NCBI GenBank assembly: GCA_049325095.1
Contig: JBMOPO010000033.1
Location: 26,485 to 90,484, forward strand
Source of the DNA: JAGPUQ01 sp049325095
GTDB taxonomy: Bacteria > Pseudomonadota > Gammaproteobacteria > Pseudomonadales > Porticoccaceae
DNA length: 64,000 nt
Reading direction: 5' to 3'
Under the pieces are notes generated by a model, which did no database searches, was not told the DNA's origin, and saw only the letters and a program-made list of their open reading frames with translations. The position numbers and the translations under genes are program-made. Positions within the stretch are counted from its first letter, which is position 1; each line of letters begins with the position of its first letter. Positions 54,667 to 62,297 of the stretch are shown here, in pieces.

Positions 54667-54912
54667 ATGGGCGGAAACGTGATTATTGTGAAAGCAGCGC
54701 GCGACCAAGAGGCGGGCGTGTGGTTTGTCGAATCCAGCGACGTGCCCGGCCTGAATCTGGAAGCCGATTCCCTGGAGACCCTTGCAGCGAAACTCCCCGG
54801 GGCAATCCTGGACCTGCTGGAAGCGGGCGGCGGACTCGGTGACGACGGTTACGACGTGCCGGTCGAACTGATCGCACACGCCAGCACCCGCGTTCGCCTT
54901 ACGGCCGCGTGA
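54667..54912 (+). CDS. DUF1902/HicB-like antitoxin
   Basis: An 81-residue protein with the DUF1902 pattern: VKAARDQEAGVWFVESSDVPGLNLEADSLETLAAKLPGAI and VPVELIAHASTRVRL. The fold is that of the HicB partial RNase-H domain, which binds and masks HicA toxins. Unlike longer HicB proteins there is no C-terminal DNA-binding domain, so autoregulation by this protein alone is doubtful. The stop overlaps the start of the downstream HicA-like gene (GTGA), the typical coupling of toxin-antitoxin pairs. Confidence 0.82.
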   Translation: MGGNVIIVKAARDQEAGVWFVESSDVPGLNLEADSLETLAAKLPGAILDLLEAGGGLGDDGYDVPVELIAHASTRVRLTAA

Positions 54913-55103
54913 ATGACTACGGAAAGCCGGTCCGCGAAATCCTGAAGGAGAATGGCTGCACGAGTCTCCGGCCGGGACGCGGTGACCATGAAGTGTGGAG
55001 CAGCCCGCACACCCCCAACCCTTTTACCGTCCCCGTCAAGATCAAGTCGCGCCACACGGCGAACGGCATCCTCAAGGACGCTGGACTGCCAAAGGCGTTT
55101 TGA
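54909..55103 (+). CDS. HicA-like mRNA interferase toxin
   Basis: A 64-residue dsRBD-fold protein of the HicA family, whose members cleave mRNA. The N-terminal YGKPVREILKENGCTSLRPGRGDHEVW contains the active-site histidine H27 in the GDH context usual for GSH, and the tail KSRHTANGILKDAGL matches the family end. A GTG start overlapping the antitoxin stop is used; the ATG four bases on is in a different frame. Gene order is antitoxin then toxin, the reverse of E. coli hicAB. Confidence 0.83.
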   Translation: MNDYGKPVREILKENGCTSLRPGRGDHEVWSSPHTPNPFTVPVKIKSRHTANGILKDAGLPKAF

Positions 55104-55309
55104 GCGCCTCACGCCGTTCAGTCCTGCCGGCTGTTATCCGGTAACGCGGCCGTGGTAACAGTCACCGCCCCCGGCTTTCGCCGGGGCAGGCTGCGGCTTC
55201 GCGAGCGGAGCGCGGATGGCAGTCAAGCGCCCCTTGAGCCGGCGGACATCTGCCAAGCGTTTTCAGGATGTTGGCGGGAAAGTTGTTTCGGCGCCAACTC
55301 CAGCGCCGA

Positions 55310-55345
55310 CTCATTGATTTATCTGCATGTTTGGCGGACCGGACG
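55310..55345. repeat. tRNA-proximal copy of the direct repeat (att-like)
   Basis: It overlaps the last 14 bases of tRNA-Asp including the CCA end and extends 22 bases beyond it. It matches the 36-base copy at 54031 in 27 of the 36 positions by block (12 + 15), with the central 9 unlike. Confidence 0.6.
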
Positions 55346-55408
55346 GGACTCGAACCCGCGACCTCCGGCGTGACAGGCCGGCATTCTAACCGACTGAACT
55401 ACCGGTCC
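55332..55408 (-). tRNA. tRNA-Asp (GTC)
   Basis: The 77-base minus-strand sequence folds as a standard tRNA: acceptor GGACCGG/CCGGTCC, D-loop GTTCAGTCGGTTAGAATG, anticodon loop CTGTCAC with anticodon GTC, T-arm GCGGGTTCGAGTCCCGT, and encoded CCA. It is 2 bases downstream of tRNA-Val and surely shares its transcript. Its 3' end is the apparent integration point of the mini-island. Confidence 0.96.
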
Positions 55409-55410
55409 GA

Positions 55411-55486
55411 TGGTGGGTGGTACAGGGGTCGAACCTGTGACCTACGGCTTGTAAGGCCGTCGCTCTCCCAACTGAGCTAACCACCC
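55411..55486 (-). tRNA. tRNA-Val (TAC)
   Basis: The 76-base minus-strand sequence has acceptor GGGTGGT/ACCACCC, D-arm AGCTCAGTTGGGAGAGC, anticodon stem ACGGC/GCCGT around CTTACAA with anticodon TAC, T-arm CAGGTTCGACCCCTG and encoded CCA. It precedes tRNA-Asp in the same transcript. Confidence 0.97.
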
Positions 55487-55501
55487 GTCGAGGAGTGGCG
55501 C

Positions 55502-55529
55502 ATTCTACCGGAACGCCCTCCTCTGTCAA
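55502..55529 (-). promoter_or_regulatory. Sigma-70 promoter of the tRNA-Val/tRNA-Asp operon
   Basis: On the minus strand a perfect TTGACA (55524-55529) and TAGAAT (55502-55507) are separated by 16 bases. The predicted transcription start lies a few bases before the mature tRNA-Val 5' end at 55486. This is the best promoter in the window. Confidence 0.8.
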
Positions 55530-55609
55530 CGAAAGTCCGGGGAATTGCCCTATACTCGCCGGTCTGTCGCTCCTTAGCCCGCCCGGCGCTCCAGCCGCCC
55601 TCCGCGCCC

Positions 55610-55966
55610 ATGGAAATCTTCCGCTCCTTCACCTTCGAGGCCGCGCACCATCTGCCGAACGTGCCGGCGGATCACAAGTGCCGGCGCCTGCACGGGCATT
55701 CCTTCCAGGTCGTGGTCCGGGTGGCGGGGCCGGTCGGCGCGGATACCGGCTGGGTGATGGACTTCGCCGACCTCAAGGCGGCCTGCAAACCCATCCATGA
55801 GGCCCTCGACCACCGCTACCTCAACGAGGTCCCGGGCCTGGAAAACCCCACCAGCGAGCATATCGCGCGCTGGATCTGGGCCCGCCTGCACCCGCTGCTG
55901 CCCGGCCTGAGCGCGATCGAGGTCCGGGAGACCTGCACCGCCGGCTGTCTGTATCGCGGCGACTGA
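55610..55966 (+). CDS. queD: 6-carboxy-tetrahydropterin synthase QueD
   Basis: A 118-residue zinc enzyme of queuosine (preQ0) synthesis, converting dihydroneopterin triphosphate to 6-carboxytetrahydropterin. Zinc histidines lie in FEAAHHLP and RRLHGHSF (H28, H30), and the catalytic cysteine is C24 in DHKCRRLHGH. The C-terminal ENPTSEHIARWIWARL and IEVRETCTAGCLYRG match the family. A TATACT at 55551 could be its -10. Other que genes are not in the window. Confidence 0.95.
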   Translation: MEIFRSFTFEAAHHLPNVPADHKCRRLHGHSFQVVVRVAGPVGADTGWVMDFADLKAACKPIHEALDHRYLNEVPGLENPTSEHIARWIWARLHPLLPGLSAIEVRETCTAGCLYRGD

Positions 55967-55992
55967 ACGACGGCCGCGCCCCGCGCCATCCG

Positions 55993-56277
55993 GTGAGAAT
56001 CCTGCGCCTGACCATCGCCTTCCACCTGCCGGCCTGCCGCTCGCTGAAGGACAAGCGGCGCCGGCTACAGGGGCTGCGCGACCGCTTCGGCAGCAAGCCC
56101 AATGTCGCCGCCTCGGAGTCGAACTGGCACGACCTCCACGACCGGGCGCAATGGACCTTCGTGGTGGTCGGAGAAAGCCAGGCGGTGCTGGAGGCGACCC
56201 AGGAATCCATCCTCAGCTACGCGAGCCAACACCTGGACGCCGTGGTCGTCGACAGCGCCCGGGAATACCTGGTCTGA
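55993..56277 (+). CDS. DUF503 family protein (YlxP-like)
   Basis: A 94-residue small protein of the DUF503 family. The pattern LRLTIAFHLPACRSLKDKRRRLQGLRDR and VAASESNWHDLHDRAQWTFVVVG is diagnostic. In Firmicutes YlxP lies in the infB-rbfA region and is linked to ribosome function, but the role is unproven. The start is a GTG; it lies 26 bases after queD and is followed closely by thpR. Confidence 0.85.
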   Translation: MRILRLTIAFHLPACRSLKDKRRRLQGLRDRFGSKPNVAASESNWHDLHDRAQWTFVVVGESQAVLEATQESILSYASQHLDAVVVDSAREYLV

Positions 56278-56281
56278 GCCC

Positions 56282-56812
56282 ATGCGCGCGTTCATCGGCT
56301 GCCCCCTGACCGAGCGGGATCGCACCCGGCTCGACGCCTGGCGCAACACCCACCTCGCCCCGCCCTGGCGCCTGGTGCCACTCCCCAACCTCCATCTGAC
56401 GCTCTGCTTTCTGGGCGCTCAACCCCCGCCGGTGTTGACGGCCCTCGGCGGCCGCCTGTGCGAACTGGAGCGGCTGCCGGCCGGCCGCGCGCGGGGGATT
56501 GCGGTGCAGCCCTTCCCGGTCCCCGAGGCCCGACTGCTGGCACTCGAACTGGCCCCGGATCCGGCGCTGTCGAACCTGCAGCAGGCGGCCGCGGCGCTGG
56601 CCACGGCCCTGGGGCTATGCTGCGAGGACCGCGCCTTTCGGCCCCACATCACGCTGGCCCGCGGCCGGGGCGCACGGCGCTCGTGGCCGGTGGAACTGGA
56701 GCTGACCTTCGACACCCTGGGCCTGTTCGGCAGTCTGGCTACGCCCGCCGGCCCGAGCTATCCCCTGCTGAGCCGGGTGTCGCTGGGGCCCGCGCCGAGC
56801 GGACCGGGCTGA
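56282..56812 (+). CDS. thpR: RNA 2',3'-cyclic phosphodiesterase (2H family)
   Basis: A 176-residue 2H phosphoesterase. The two catalytic HxTx motifs are HLTLCFLG (near residue 40) and HITLARGR (near 130). The N-terminus MRAFIGCPLTERDRTRLDAW is that of ThpR/LigT. It opens 2',3'-cyclic phosphates on RNA and was first described for tRNA half-molecule ligation; the natural substrate is uncertain. It starts 4 bases after the DUF503 stop. Confidence 0.92.
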   Translation: MRAFIGCPLTERDRTRLDAWRNTHLAPPWRLVPLPNLHLTLCFLGAQPPPVLTALGGRLCELERLPAGRARGIAVQPFPVPEARLLALELAPDPALSNLQQAAAALATALGLCCEDRAFRPHITLARGRGARRSWPVELELTFDTLGLFGSLATPAGPSYPLLSRVSLGPAPSGPG

Positions 56813-57152
56813 AATCCAACGCCGCGGGCGGGAGTCGGTCACCCCGCCGAAAGCCCCGCCACGGCGACCGGTCCTTCAGCGACCCCAGGCTTGGGCATCG
56901 CCGGCGGATCTTTCCGTCGGACCCTGTGTCGTCACCCTGATGGTCGGATTGTCGCGCCGGATGCCCCAGCCCTCGCCCATGAAGAAGGCCACCCGGCGGA
57001 CTTCGGTCCGGCCCGGGAATCCCGGACCGCGACGGCGCAATCGTCCTCAAGCGCGGCCAGGTATCGGTTTTCGACGAATTGCGGGACGCACCTTTGATCG
57101 CGCGCCTGGATACGCATAGCATGTGCGCATGAATAGCCCAGAGGGGATACCC
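56813..57152 (+). other. Intergenic region before ccdA
   Basis: These 340 bases hold no gene I can support. A short stop-to-stop frame ends at 57132 and reads GAIVLKRGQVSVFDELRDA followed by PLIARLDTHS, which looks protein-like but has no start codon and no recognisable family; it may be the tail of a lost gene. Just before ccdA, TACGCATAGCATGTGCGCATG has a partly palindromic look and could be an operator for the CcdA/CcdB complex. Confidence 0.3.
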
Positions 57153-57398
57153 ATGCGCCCGGCCTATGACCCGCAAGCCCCCAAAAGGGCCGCAAACCTC
57201 AGCGTAAACGGGGACTTGCTCAGCAAAGCCAAGGAGCTGGGCATCAACCTCTCCGCCACCTTGGAACAGGCGCTGGCGGAAGCCCTGAAGAAGAAGCAAC
57301 GCGAGCGATGGCTGGCGGAAAACCGCAAGGCCATCGATGCCTACAACGAACACGTCAAAGCCCAGGGAGTGTTCGGTGACGACCTGCGGAGCTTCTGA
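57153..57398 (+). CDS. ccdA: CcdA-family antitoxin
   Basis: An 81-residue protein. The N-terminal ribbon-helix-helix region (KRAANLSVNGDLLSKAKELGINLSATLEQALAEAL) would bind the operator and the C-terminal part (WLAENRKAIDAYNEHVKAQGVFGDDLRSF) is the CcdB-binding tail of the family. An upstream start at 57123 is open, but the ATG at 57153 has GAGGGG before it. The stop overlaps the ccdB start (TGATG). Confidence 0.93.
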   Translation: MRPAYDPQAPKRAANLSVNGDLLSKAKELGINLSATLEQALAEALKKKQRERWLAENRKAIDAYNEHVKAQGVFGDDLRSF

Positions 57399-57715
57399 TG
57401 CCTCAGTTCGCCGTCCACAAGAACATCCACCCGGCCACCAAGGCTGCCGTGCCCTTCCTGCTCGATGTGCAAAGCGACTTGACAGCCGAACTCGGCACCC
57501 GGGTGGTCGTGCCGCTCTACAGGGCTGCCGCCATGAAGGGAAAGACCCTCAACACCCTTACCCCAACGTTTGAAATTGAGGGCAAGCAGTACGTGATGAT
57601 GACTCCGCAACTGGCCGGCATTGCCAGGAAGCAGCTCGGCGCCCAGGTCTCCGATCTCACCGCGCAACGCGACGACATCATCGCCGCGCTGGATCTGCTG
57701 ATCACCGGCATCTGA
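57398..57715 (+). CDS. ccdB: CcdB-family gyrase-poisoning toxin
   Basis: A 105-residue toxin of the CcdB fold. The family pattern is FAVHKNIHPATKAAVPFLLDVQSDL, RVVVPLYR and TPTFEIEGKQYVMMTPQLAGIARKQLGA. The C-terminus, which contacts GyrA, ends LLITGI; the last glycine-isoleucine pair is kept, whereas the F-plasmid tryptophan before it is replaced by threonine, as in other chromosomal CcdB proteins. Its likely target, GyrA, is encoded at the left of this window. Confidence 0.93.
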   Translation: MPQFAVHKNIHPATKAAVPFLLDVQSDLTAELGTRVVVPLYRAAAMKGKTLNTLTPTFEIEGKQYVMMTPQLAGIARKQLGAQVSDLTAQRDDIIAALDLLITGI

Positions 57716-57731
57716 CGGGCGCGGCCGACGA

Positions 57732-58089
57732 GCCCGTTGAAAAACTTTTCGCTGGCAACCGGCCCTTTCGTCACCCGTGAACGTGCGCATCCTGGATGGA
57801 TTTTTCGGTCGGGCTCGGTGCCGTGTCGCCGGCGTTCGCGATGGTCGGGTCGGGTCATGTGATTGCCCCGCGTCACCCAAGCCCACCCCGCAGCGGTGGA
57901 TGTTCGGCAGAACCCGAAAGTATCGGGGGAGTCCGTTCCCAAACCGGATCGGATCAACTCGCCCTGCCGGTAGCCGCAGTCCTGGCAGCGGGTCATCCAC
58001 TCCTTCCGTCAGACCGGGCGGCCCGCTGGCTGCAATGGGTTCATCCGACGGCGGTAATTGCAGGTTCGAAAGGGGCTTTTCTACAGCCC
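57732..58089. mobile_element. Degenerate MITE/IS remnant with imperfect terminal inverted repeats
   Basis: The left end reads GCCCGTTGAAAAACTTTTCG and the right end, reverse-complemented, GGGCTGTAGAAAAGCCCCTTTCG; both resemble the GGGCTGTTGAAAAAC ends of several insertion-sequence families. The roughly 360 bases between have no supportable gene and no transposase motif, so this is best read as a non-autonomous or decayed element between ccdB and the DUF779 gene. Confidence 0.4.
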
Positions 58090-58094
58090 GACGA

Positions 58095-58481
58095 TCAGTC
58101 TTCGGCGCCGGTGACCACCGGCCGCAAGCGGGCGAGTTCGTCCTCGGTGAACAGCCGCGAGCGGACCAGAAAGCGCACCCCGAGCGGGATTTCCAGCGAG
58201 AAACTGGCGCCGCGCCCGGGCACCACGTCGATGGTGGTGTGACAGTTGCGGTAGTACTCGAACTGCTCGGGCGACATGTAGAAACGGCAGCCGTGCACCT
58301 CGCCCAGACAGACATCGCGACTGCCGATCCGGAAATCGCCCACCGCCAGGCACATGGGTGCGGAGCCGTCGCAACAGCCGCCGCTCTGGTGGAACAGCAA
58401 CGGACCGTGCCGCGCGCGCAGCCGGTCCACCACCGCGCGTGCCGCGTCGGTGATGTCCAGCCGCTCCGCGTACTGGCTCAT
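58095..58481 (-). CDS. DUF779 family protein
   Basis: A 128-residue small cytoplasmic protein of the DUF779 family. Typical segments are LLFHQSGGCCDGSAPMC, with a twin cysteine, and YMSPEQFEYYRNCHTTIDVVPGRGASFSLE. Members are nearly always encoded just downstream of acetaldehyde-type aldehyde dehydrogenases, as here (32 bases after the gene's stop), but the function is unknown. Confidence 0.9.
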   Translation of the reverse strand: MSQYAERLDITDAARAVVDRLRARHGPLLFHQSGGCCDGSAPMCLAVGDFRIGSRDVCLGEVHGCRFYMSPEQFEYYRNCHTTIDVVPGRGASFSLEIPLGVRFLVRSRLFTEDELARLRPVVTGAED

Positions 58482-58513
58482 GCCCCGGGATCCGCCGGCC
58501 GGTTCAGACCGGA

Positions 58514-60010
58514 TCAGAAGAAGCCCAGCTTGTCCTTGGCATAGGAGATCAGGACATTCTTGGTGTTGCGGTAGTGGTCGAGCATCATGACGTGGTTCTC
58601 GCGGCCGATGCCGGACTTCTTGTATCCGCCGAAGGAGGCGTGCGCCGGATAGACGTGGTAGCAGTTCACCCACACGCGCCCGGCCTGGATGCCGCGCACG
58701 AAGGTCTGGACCTGGTGCATGTCCCGGGACCAGACGCCCGAGCCCAGGCCGTAGAGGGTGTCGTTGGCGATCGCCAGCGCCTCGGCATCGTCTTTGAAGG
58801 TGGTGACCGCGAGCACCGGCCCGAAGATCTCCTCCTGGAAGATGCGCATCTTGTTGTGGCCCTTGAACACCGTGGGCTGGATGTAAAAGCCTCCCGGGTA
58901 CTTCTCGTTCCGGTAGGGCTCGCCGCCGCACAGCAGTTGCGCCCCTTCCCGGCGGCCGATATCGATGTAGCTCAGGATCTTCTCGTATTGGTCGTTCGAC
59001 GCCTGGGCGCCCATCATGGTGGCGAGGTCGTAGGGATCGCCCATCCTGATCGCGGCCACCCGTGCCAGGCATTTCTCCATGAAACGGTCGTAGATGCTCT
59101 CGTGCACCAGGGCCCGCGACGGACAGGTGCAGACCTGGCCCTGATTGAGGGCGAACATCACCAGGCCCTCGATGGCCTTGTCGAGGAAGGCGTCGTCCTG
59201 GTCGAGGACGCTGGCACAGAAGATGTTGGGCGACTTGCCGCCCAGCTCCAGGCTCACCGGCACGATATTCTCGGCGGCGTACTGCATGATCAGCCGGCCG
59301 GTGGTGGTCTCGCCGGTGAAGGCGACCTTCTTGATGTCCGGGTGCGAGGCCAGCGGCTTGCCCGCCTCGGCGCCGAAACCGTTGACCACATTGAGCACGC
59401 CGGGCGGCAGCAGGTCGCCGATCAGCTCCATCAGCACCAGGATCGACACCGGGGTCTGCTCGGCGGGCTTGAGCACCACGCAGTTGCCGGCCGCCAGCGC
59501 CGGGGCGATCTTCCAGGCCGCCATCAGCAACGGGAAGTTCCAGGGGATGATCTGGCCGACCACACCCAGGGGTTCGTGAATCTCCATCGACACCAGGTTC
59601 TCATCGATGTCGCTGACCGATCCCGACTCGGTGCGGATCGCCGCGGCGAAATAGCGGAACTGGTCGATGGTCAGCGGCAGGTCGGCGCCCATGGACTCGC
59701 GAATCGATTTGCCGTTGTCGCAGGTCTCCACCAGGGCCAGCCGCTCGGCGTTGGCCGCGATGGTATCGGCGATCTTGTTGAGCACGGCCGCGCGCGCCGC
59801 CGCCGGGGTGCGGCTCCAGGCGGGAAACGCGGCCCAGCCCGCCTTGACGGCGGCGTCGATGTCCTTGGCGTTCGATTGGGGTATCCGGGCGATCAGTTCG
59901 CCGTCGATCGGGGAGAGGTCCTCGAAATACTGCCCATCGGCCGGCGGGGTCCAGCGCCCGCCGATATAGTTTTCGTACTGGGCCTTGAATTGCGGGCGTT
60001 GAAAAGCCAT
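58514..60010 (-). CDS. exaC: NAD-dependent aldehyde dehydrogenase (ExaC/AldA type)
   Basis: A 498-residue aldehyde dehydrogenase, probably oxidising acetaldehyde from alcohol catabolism. Motifs are IIPWNFPLLMAAWKIAPALAAGN, VAFTGETTTGR, the catalytic glutamate in SLELGGKSPNIF, and the cysteine in NQGQVCTCPSR. The C-terminal YHVYPAHASFGGYKKSGIGRENH segment is typical of the ExaC/AdhA-linked group. DUF779 lies downstream. Close relatives oxidise other short aldehydes, so the exact substrate is open. Confidence 0.92.
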   Translation of the reverse strand: MAFQRPQFKAQYENYIGGRWTPPADGQYFEDLSPIDGELIARIPQSNAKDIDAAVKAGWAAFPAWSRTPAAARAAVLNKIADTIAANAERLALVETCDNGKSIRESMGADLPLTIDQFRYFAAAIRTESGSVSDIDENLVSMEIHEPLGVVGQIIPWNFPLLMAAWKIAPALAAGNCVVLKPAEQTPVSILVLMELIGDLLPPGVLNVVNGFGAEAGKPLASHPDIKKVAFTGETTTGRLIMQYAAENIVPVSLELGGKSPNIFCASVLDQDDAFLDKAIEGLVMFALNQGQVCTCPSRALVHESIYDRFMEKCLARVAAIRMGDPYDLATMMGAQASNDQYEKILSYIDIGRREGAQLLCGGEPYRNEKYPGGFYIQPTVFKGHNKMRIFQEEIFGPVLAVTTFKDDAEALAIANDTLYGLGSGVWSRDMHQVQTFVRGIQAGRVWVNCYHVYPAHASFGGYKKSGIGRENHVMMLDHYRNTKNVLISYAKDKLGFF

Positions 60011-60214
60011 TCGTCACCTCCGCTCACTGTAATCGGAATAGTTATCTGCGGCGGGCGCCTCGGGGCCCGCTCGCGGGCGGCGGCGCGCCGCGCCGCCCGG
60101 TCCAAGTATGCTCCCCGGCGCGCGGCTCCGACAACCTGCCGGCCGCCATTGTCCGGGGCATCCCCCCGGCGGATAATGCCGCCCCGCCCGCCGGCCACGG
60201 GCACCGCCCTGCCG

Positions 60215-61339
60215 ATGACCGCTTCGGATCCCTCCGCCCTGCACCTCGCCGCCATCGGCCAACCCGGCCCGACGGCGGACCAGCCCCCGTCGCTCGCTGA
60301 GAAGGTCGATGCACTGCGCCGGCGCTTCGGGCCCCTGCTGCCCGAACACCTGGAAATCCACCCCTCGCCACCGGCCGGTTACCGGATGCGCGCCGAATTC
60401 CGCATCTGGCACCGGGGCGAGCGCTGCCACTACGCCAGGTATCGGCCGGGTGGCGGCGGCCGAGCCCATGTCATCGACGCCTATCCGCAGGGTTCGCCGG
60501 CCATGGCGCGCCTGATGCCGGCACTGCTCGCCGGCCTCGATGCCGACCCCGAACTGCGCCGCCGGCTGTTCGCCGCCGAATTCCTGACCACCACCACCGG
60601 CGCGGCGCTGGCCACCCTGATCTATCACCGCCCGCTCGATTCGCGCTGGGAGCAGGCTGCGCGCGGCCTGGCCGGGCGGCTGGGATGCCAGCTGATCGGC
60701 CGCAGCCGCAAACAAAAAATCGTGATCGGCGCCGATCATGTCACCGAAACCCTGACCGTGGCCGGCCGCGACTTCCACTGGCGCCAGTACGAGTCCGGCT
60801 TTACCCAGCCCAATGCGGCCGTCAACCGCTGCATGCTGGAATGGGCGGCACGGAACTGTCGCGGACCGGGCGGCGACCTGCTCGAACTCTATTGCGGCAA
60901 CGGCAATTTCACTCTGGTGCTGGCGGGCCTCTACCGGCGGGTGCTGGCCACCGAGGTGGCCAAGCTCTCGGTGAAAGCCGCCCGGCACAATCTCCAGGCC
61001 AACGGCATCACCAATGTCGAGCTGGTGCGCATGGCGAGCGCAGAGGTCCGCGACGCGCTGGCCGGCGTGCGGCCCTTCCGGCGCCTGCGCCACCTCGATC
61101 TGGCCGGCTACGACTTCACCACCCTGCTTGTCGACCCGCCGCGCGCGGGCCTGGATGCGGCCACCATCGAGCTCGCCAGCAGCTTCCCGCAGATTCTCTA
61201 TATATCCTGCAACCCAATGTCTTTATTGGAAAACGTTCTGGAACTGGAGCCCACCCACCGGATTTCCGCCGGCGCCGTGTTCGATCAGTTTCCGGATACC
61301 CCGCACCTCGAATGCGGCCTGCTGCTGACCCGGCACTGA
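60215..61339 (+). CDS. trmA: tRNA (uracil-54-C5)-methyltransferase
   Basis: A 374-residue SAM enzyme making ribothymidine at position 54 of tRNA. The RNA-binding part has GYRMRAEFRIWHRGERCHYARY and FTQPNAAVNRCML. The SAM site is LLELYCGNGNFTLVLA, the catalytic cysteine is in LYISCNPMSLLENV, and the base glutamate in FPDTPHLECGLLL. The frame is open far upstream (antisense to the aldehyde dehydrogenase); the ATG at 60215 gives a normal TrmA length with a slightly extended N-terminus. Confidence 0.95.
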   Translation: MTASDPSALHLAAIGQPGPTADQPPSLAEKVDALRRRFGPLLPEHLEIHPSPPAGYRMRAEFRIWHRGERCHYARYRPGGGGRAHVIDAYPQGSPAMARLMPALLAGLDADPELRRRLFAAEFLTTTTGAALATLIYHRPLDSRWEQAARGLAGRLGCQLIGRSRKQKIVIGADHVTETLTVAGRDFHWRQYESGFTQPNAAVNRCMLEWAARNCRGPGGDLLELYCGNGNFTLVLAGLYRRVLATEVAKLSVKAARHNLQANGITNVELVRMASAEVRDALAGVRPFRRLRHLDLAGYDFTTLLVDPPRAGLDAATIELASSFPQILYISCNPMSLLENVLELEPTHRISAGAVFDQFPDTPHLECGLLLTRH

Positions 61340-61467
61340 GCGCCGGTGAATTTTTCAGGCGCTCGGCCCGGCCGGGGACCGGTCGCAGATCGAGGGCGCA
61401 GGTGCTTGATCCTTGGGCGCTGGGTGCAGGTCCCGGACAATGCATTTTTCGACAGGCGGTTCGTGCC

Positions 61468-61665
61468 ATGAAAATCAGATACTTCACAGATACCGACACA
61501 CTTCTGATGGCGTTCCGGGACGCCCGGGTTGCTGAAACCCGCGACTTGGACGAGAACAGGGCTCTTGACCTGGATGCCGAAGGCAACCTGTGCGCGATTA
61601 CGTTGGAGCATGCATCCAAGCGCGCCGGTGCCCCAGAGGTTACATACGAGCAGGTAACCACCTGA
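61468..61665 (+). CDS. DUF2283 family small protein
   Basis: A 65-residue protein, MKIRYFTDTDTLLMAFRDARVAETRDLDENRALDLDAEGNL..., matching the DUF2283 pattern (Y-x-x-D-x-L followed by a conserved D-x-D-G). Such genes often pair with a DUF4258 gene in toxin-antitoxin-like loci, but no such partner is seen here. Its function is unknown. It lies alone after trmA. Confidence 0.75.
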   Translation: MKIRYFTDTDTLLMAFRDARVAETRDLDENRALDLDAEGNLCAITLEHASKRAGAPEVTYEQVTT

Positions 61666-61766
61666 CAACACGCTGGAGACCGACGCTTGACTGCTTCCCT
61701 CCTCGGCTGTCGCTCCGGTCGGTCGCCGTCAAACACGGCTCGGCGCGAGCTTTGGGCGGATGGCGG

Positions 61767-62021
61767 TCAGTAGTGGTAACGGAGCTGCGCCAGGTACATC
61801 GCGTCGTCGTCCACCTTGTACACGATCCGATGCTCTTCGTTGATGCGGCGCGACCAGTAGCCCGACAGGCCATGCTTCAGAGGTTCGGGCTTGCCGATGC
61901 CCTCGAAGGGCGTCCGCTGAATTTCCTTGATGAGCTGGTTGATCCGCCTGAGAGTCCTCTTGTCGGTGCGCTGCCAGTACAAGTAGTCCTCCCCGGCGTG
62001 CTCGGAGAAGATGAGCTTCAC
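61767..62021 (-). CDS. yoeB: YoeB-family toxin (ribosome-dependent mRNA interferase)
   Basis: An 84-residue RelE-fold toxin with the complete YoeB catalytic set: E46 in KPEPLKH, R65 in EEHRIVY, and the C-terminal H83-Y84 in RYHY. Its length equals that of E. coli YoeB, with LIFSEHAGEDYLYWQRTDKR and the TPFEGIGKPEPLKHGLSGYWSRRI core. It cleaves mRNA at the ribosomal A site. GTG start overlapping the yefM stop; transcribed with yefM. Confidence 0.95.
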   Translation of the reverse strand: MKLIFSEHAGEDYLYWQRTDKRTLRRINQLIKEIQRTPFEGIGKPEPLKHGLSGYWSRRINEEHRIVYKVDDDAMYLAQLRYHY

Positions 62022-62269
62022 TCCGCGAGGTTCCGCTCCTGCCCGCCGCCGCGCTCAAGCTCGGCCACCGACTCGAGCAGGCGGCGGGCGTTTTCCGGAA
62101 CACGGAGCAGGTAAGCGGTCTCCTGCAGGGCCTCGAAATCCTCCAGGGACATCATTACAACGGAGGGGGCCTTCTTGCGCGTGATAATCACCGGGGCATG
62201 GTCCTCGCAGACCTGCTCCATCGTCTTGGCCAGGTTGCTCCTGGCAGCGGTGTAACTGATGGCGTCCAT
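62018..62269 (-). CDS. yefM: YefM/Phd-family antitoxin
   Basis: An 83-residue antitoxin. The N-terminal Phd/YefM DNA-binding domain is ISYTAARSNLAKTMEQVCEDHAPVIITRKKAPSVVMMSLEDFEAL, and the C-terminal half would wrap around YoeB. A 12-base perfect palindrome lies 17 bases upstream of the start. Together with yoeB it forms a complete type II toxin-antitoxin operon. Confidence 0.95.
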   Translation of the reverse strand: MDAISYTAARSNLAKTMEQVCEDHAPVIITRKKAPSVVMMSLEDFEALQETAYLLRVPENARRLLESVAELERGGGQERNLAE

Positions 62270-62285
62270 GGCAGGGGCTCCAATG

Positions 62286-62297
62286 CGTACATGTACG
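62286..62297. promoter_or_regulatory. Palindromic operator candidate for yefM-yoeB
   Basis: CGTACATGTACG is a perfect 12-base palindrome 17 bases before the yefM ATG, and further GTAC occurs about 10 bases beyond. YefM of E. coli recognises TGTACA palindromes upstream of yefM, and a reverse-complement TGTAC/GTACA core is present here, so autoregulation at this site is likely. Confidence 0.5.

Larger units (their letters stand above)
54067..55309. mobile_element. Mini-island at tRNA-Asp carrying a HicBA-like module
   Basis: The segment lies between the two 36-base repeats and downstream of the tRNA-Asp 3' end. It contains a decayed reading frame and a small toxin-antitoxin pair and is less GC-rich and more interrupted by stops than the core. 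No integrase is present, so it is either a satellite mobilised from elsewhere or the remnant of a larger integrated element. Confidence 0.5.

Noticed and set aside
55289..55308. CGGCGC/GCGCCG hairpin downstream of tRNA-Asp
   Set aside because: The stem is only 6 bp and neither side has a T run; it could be chance in GC-rich DNA.
56983..57132. Protein-like short frame (DGAIVLKRGQVSVFDELRDA) before ccdA
   Set aside because: It has no start codon, no recognisable family and begins directly after a stop, so it is noted only within the intergenic entry.
61338..61364. GAGCGCC/GGCGCTC hairpin just after trmA
   Set aside because: The stem is followed by GC-rich sequence with no T tract on either strand, so I did not call a terminator, although the loop contains TTTTT.
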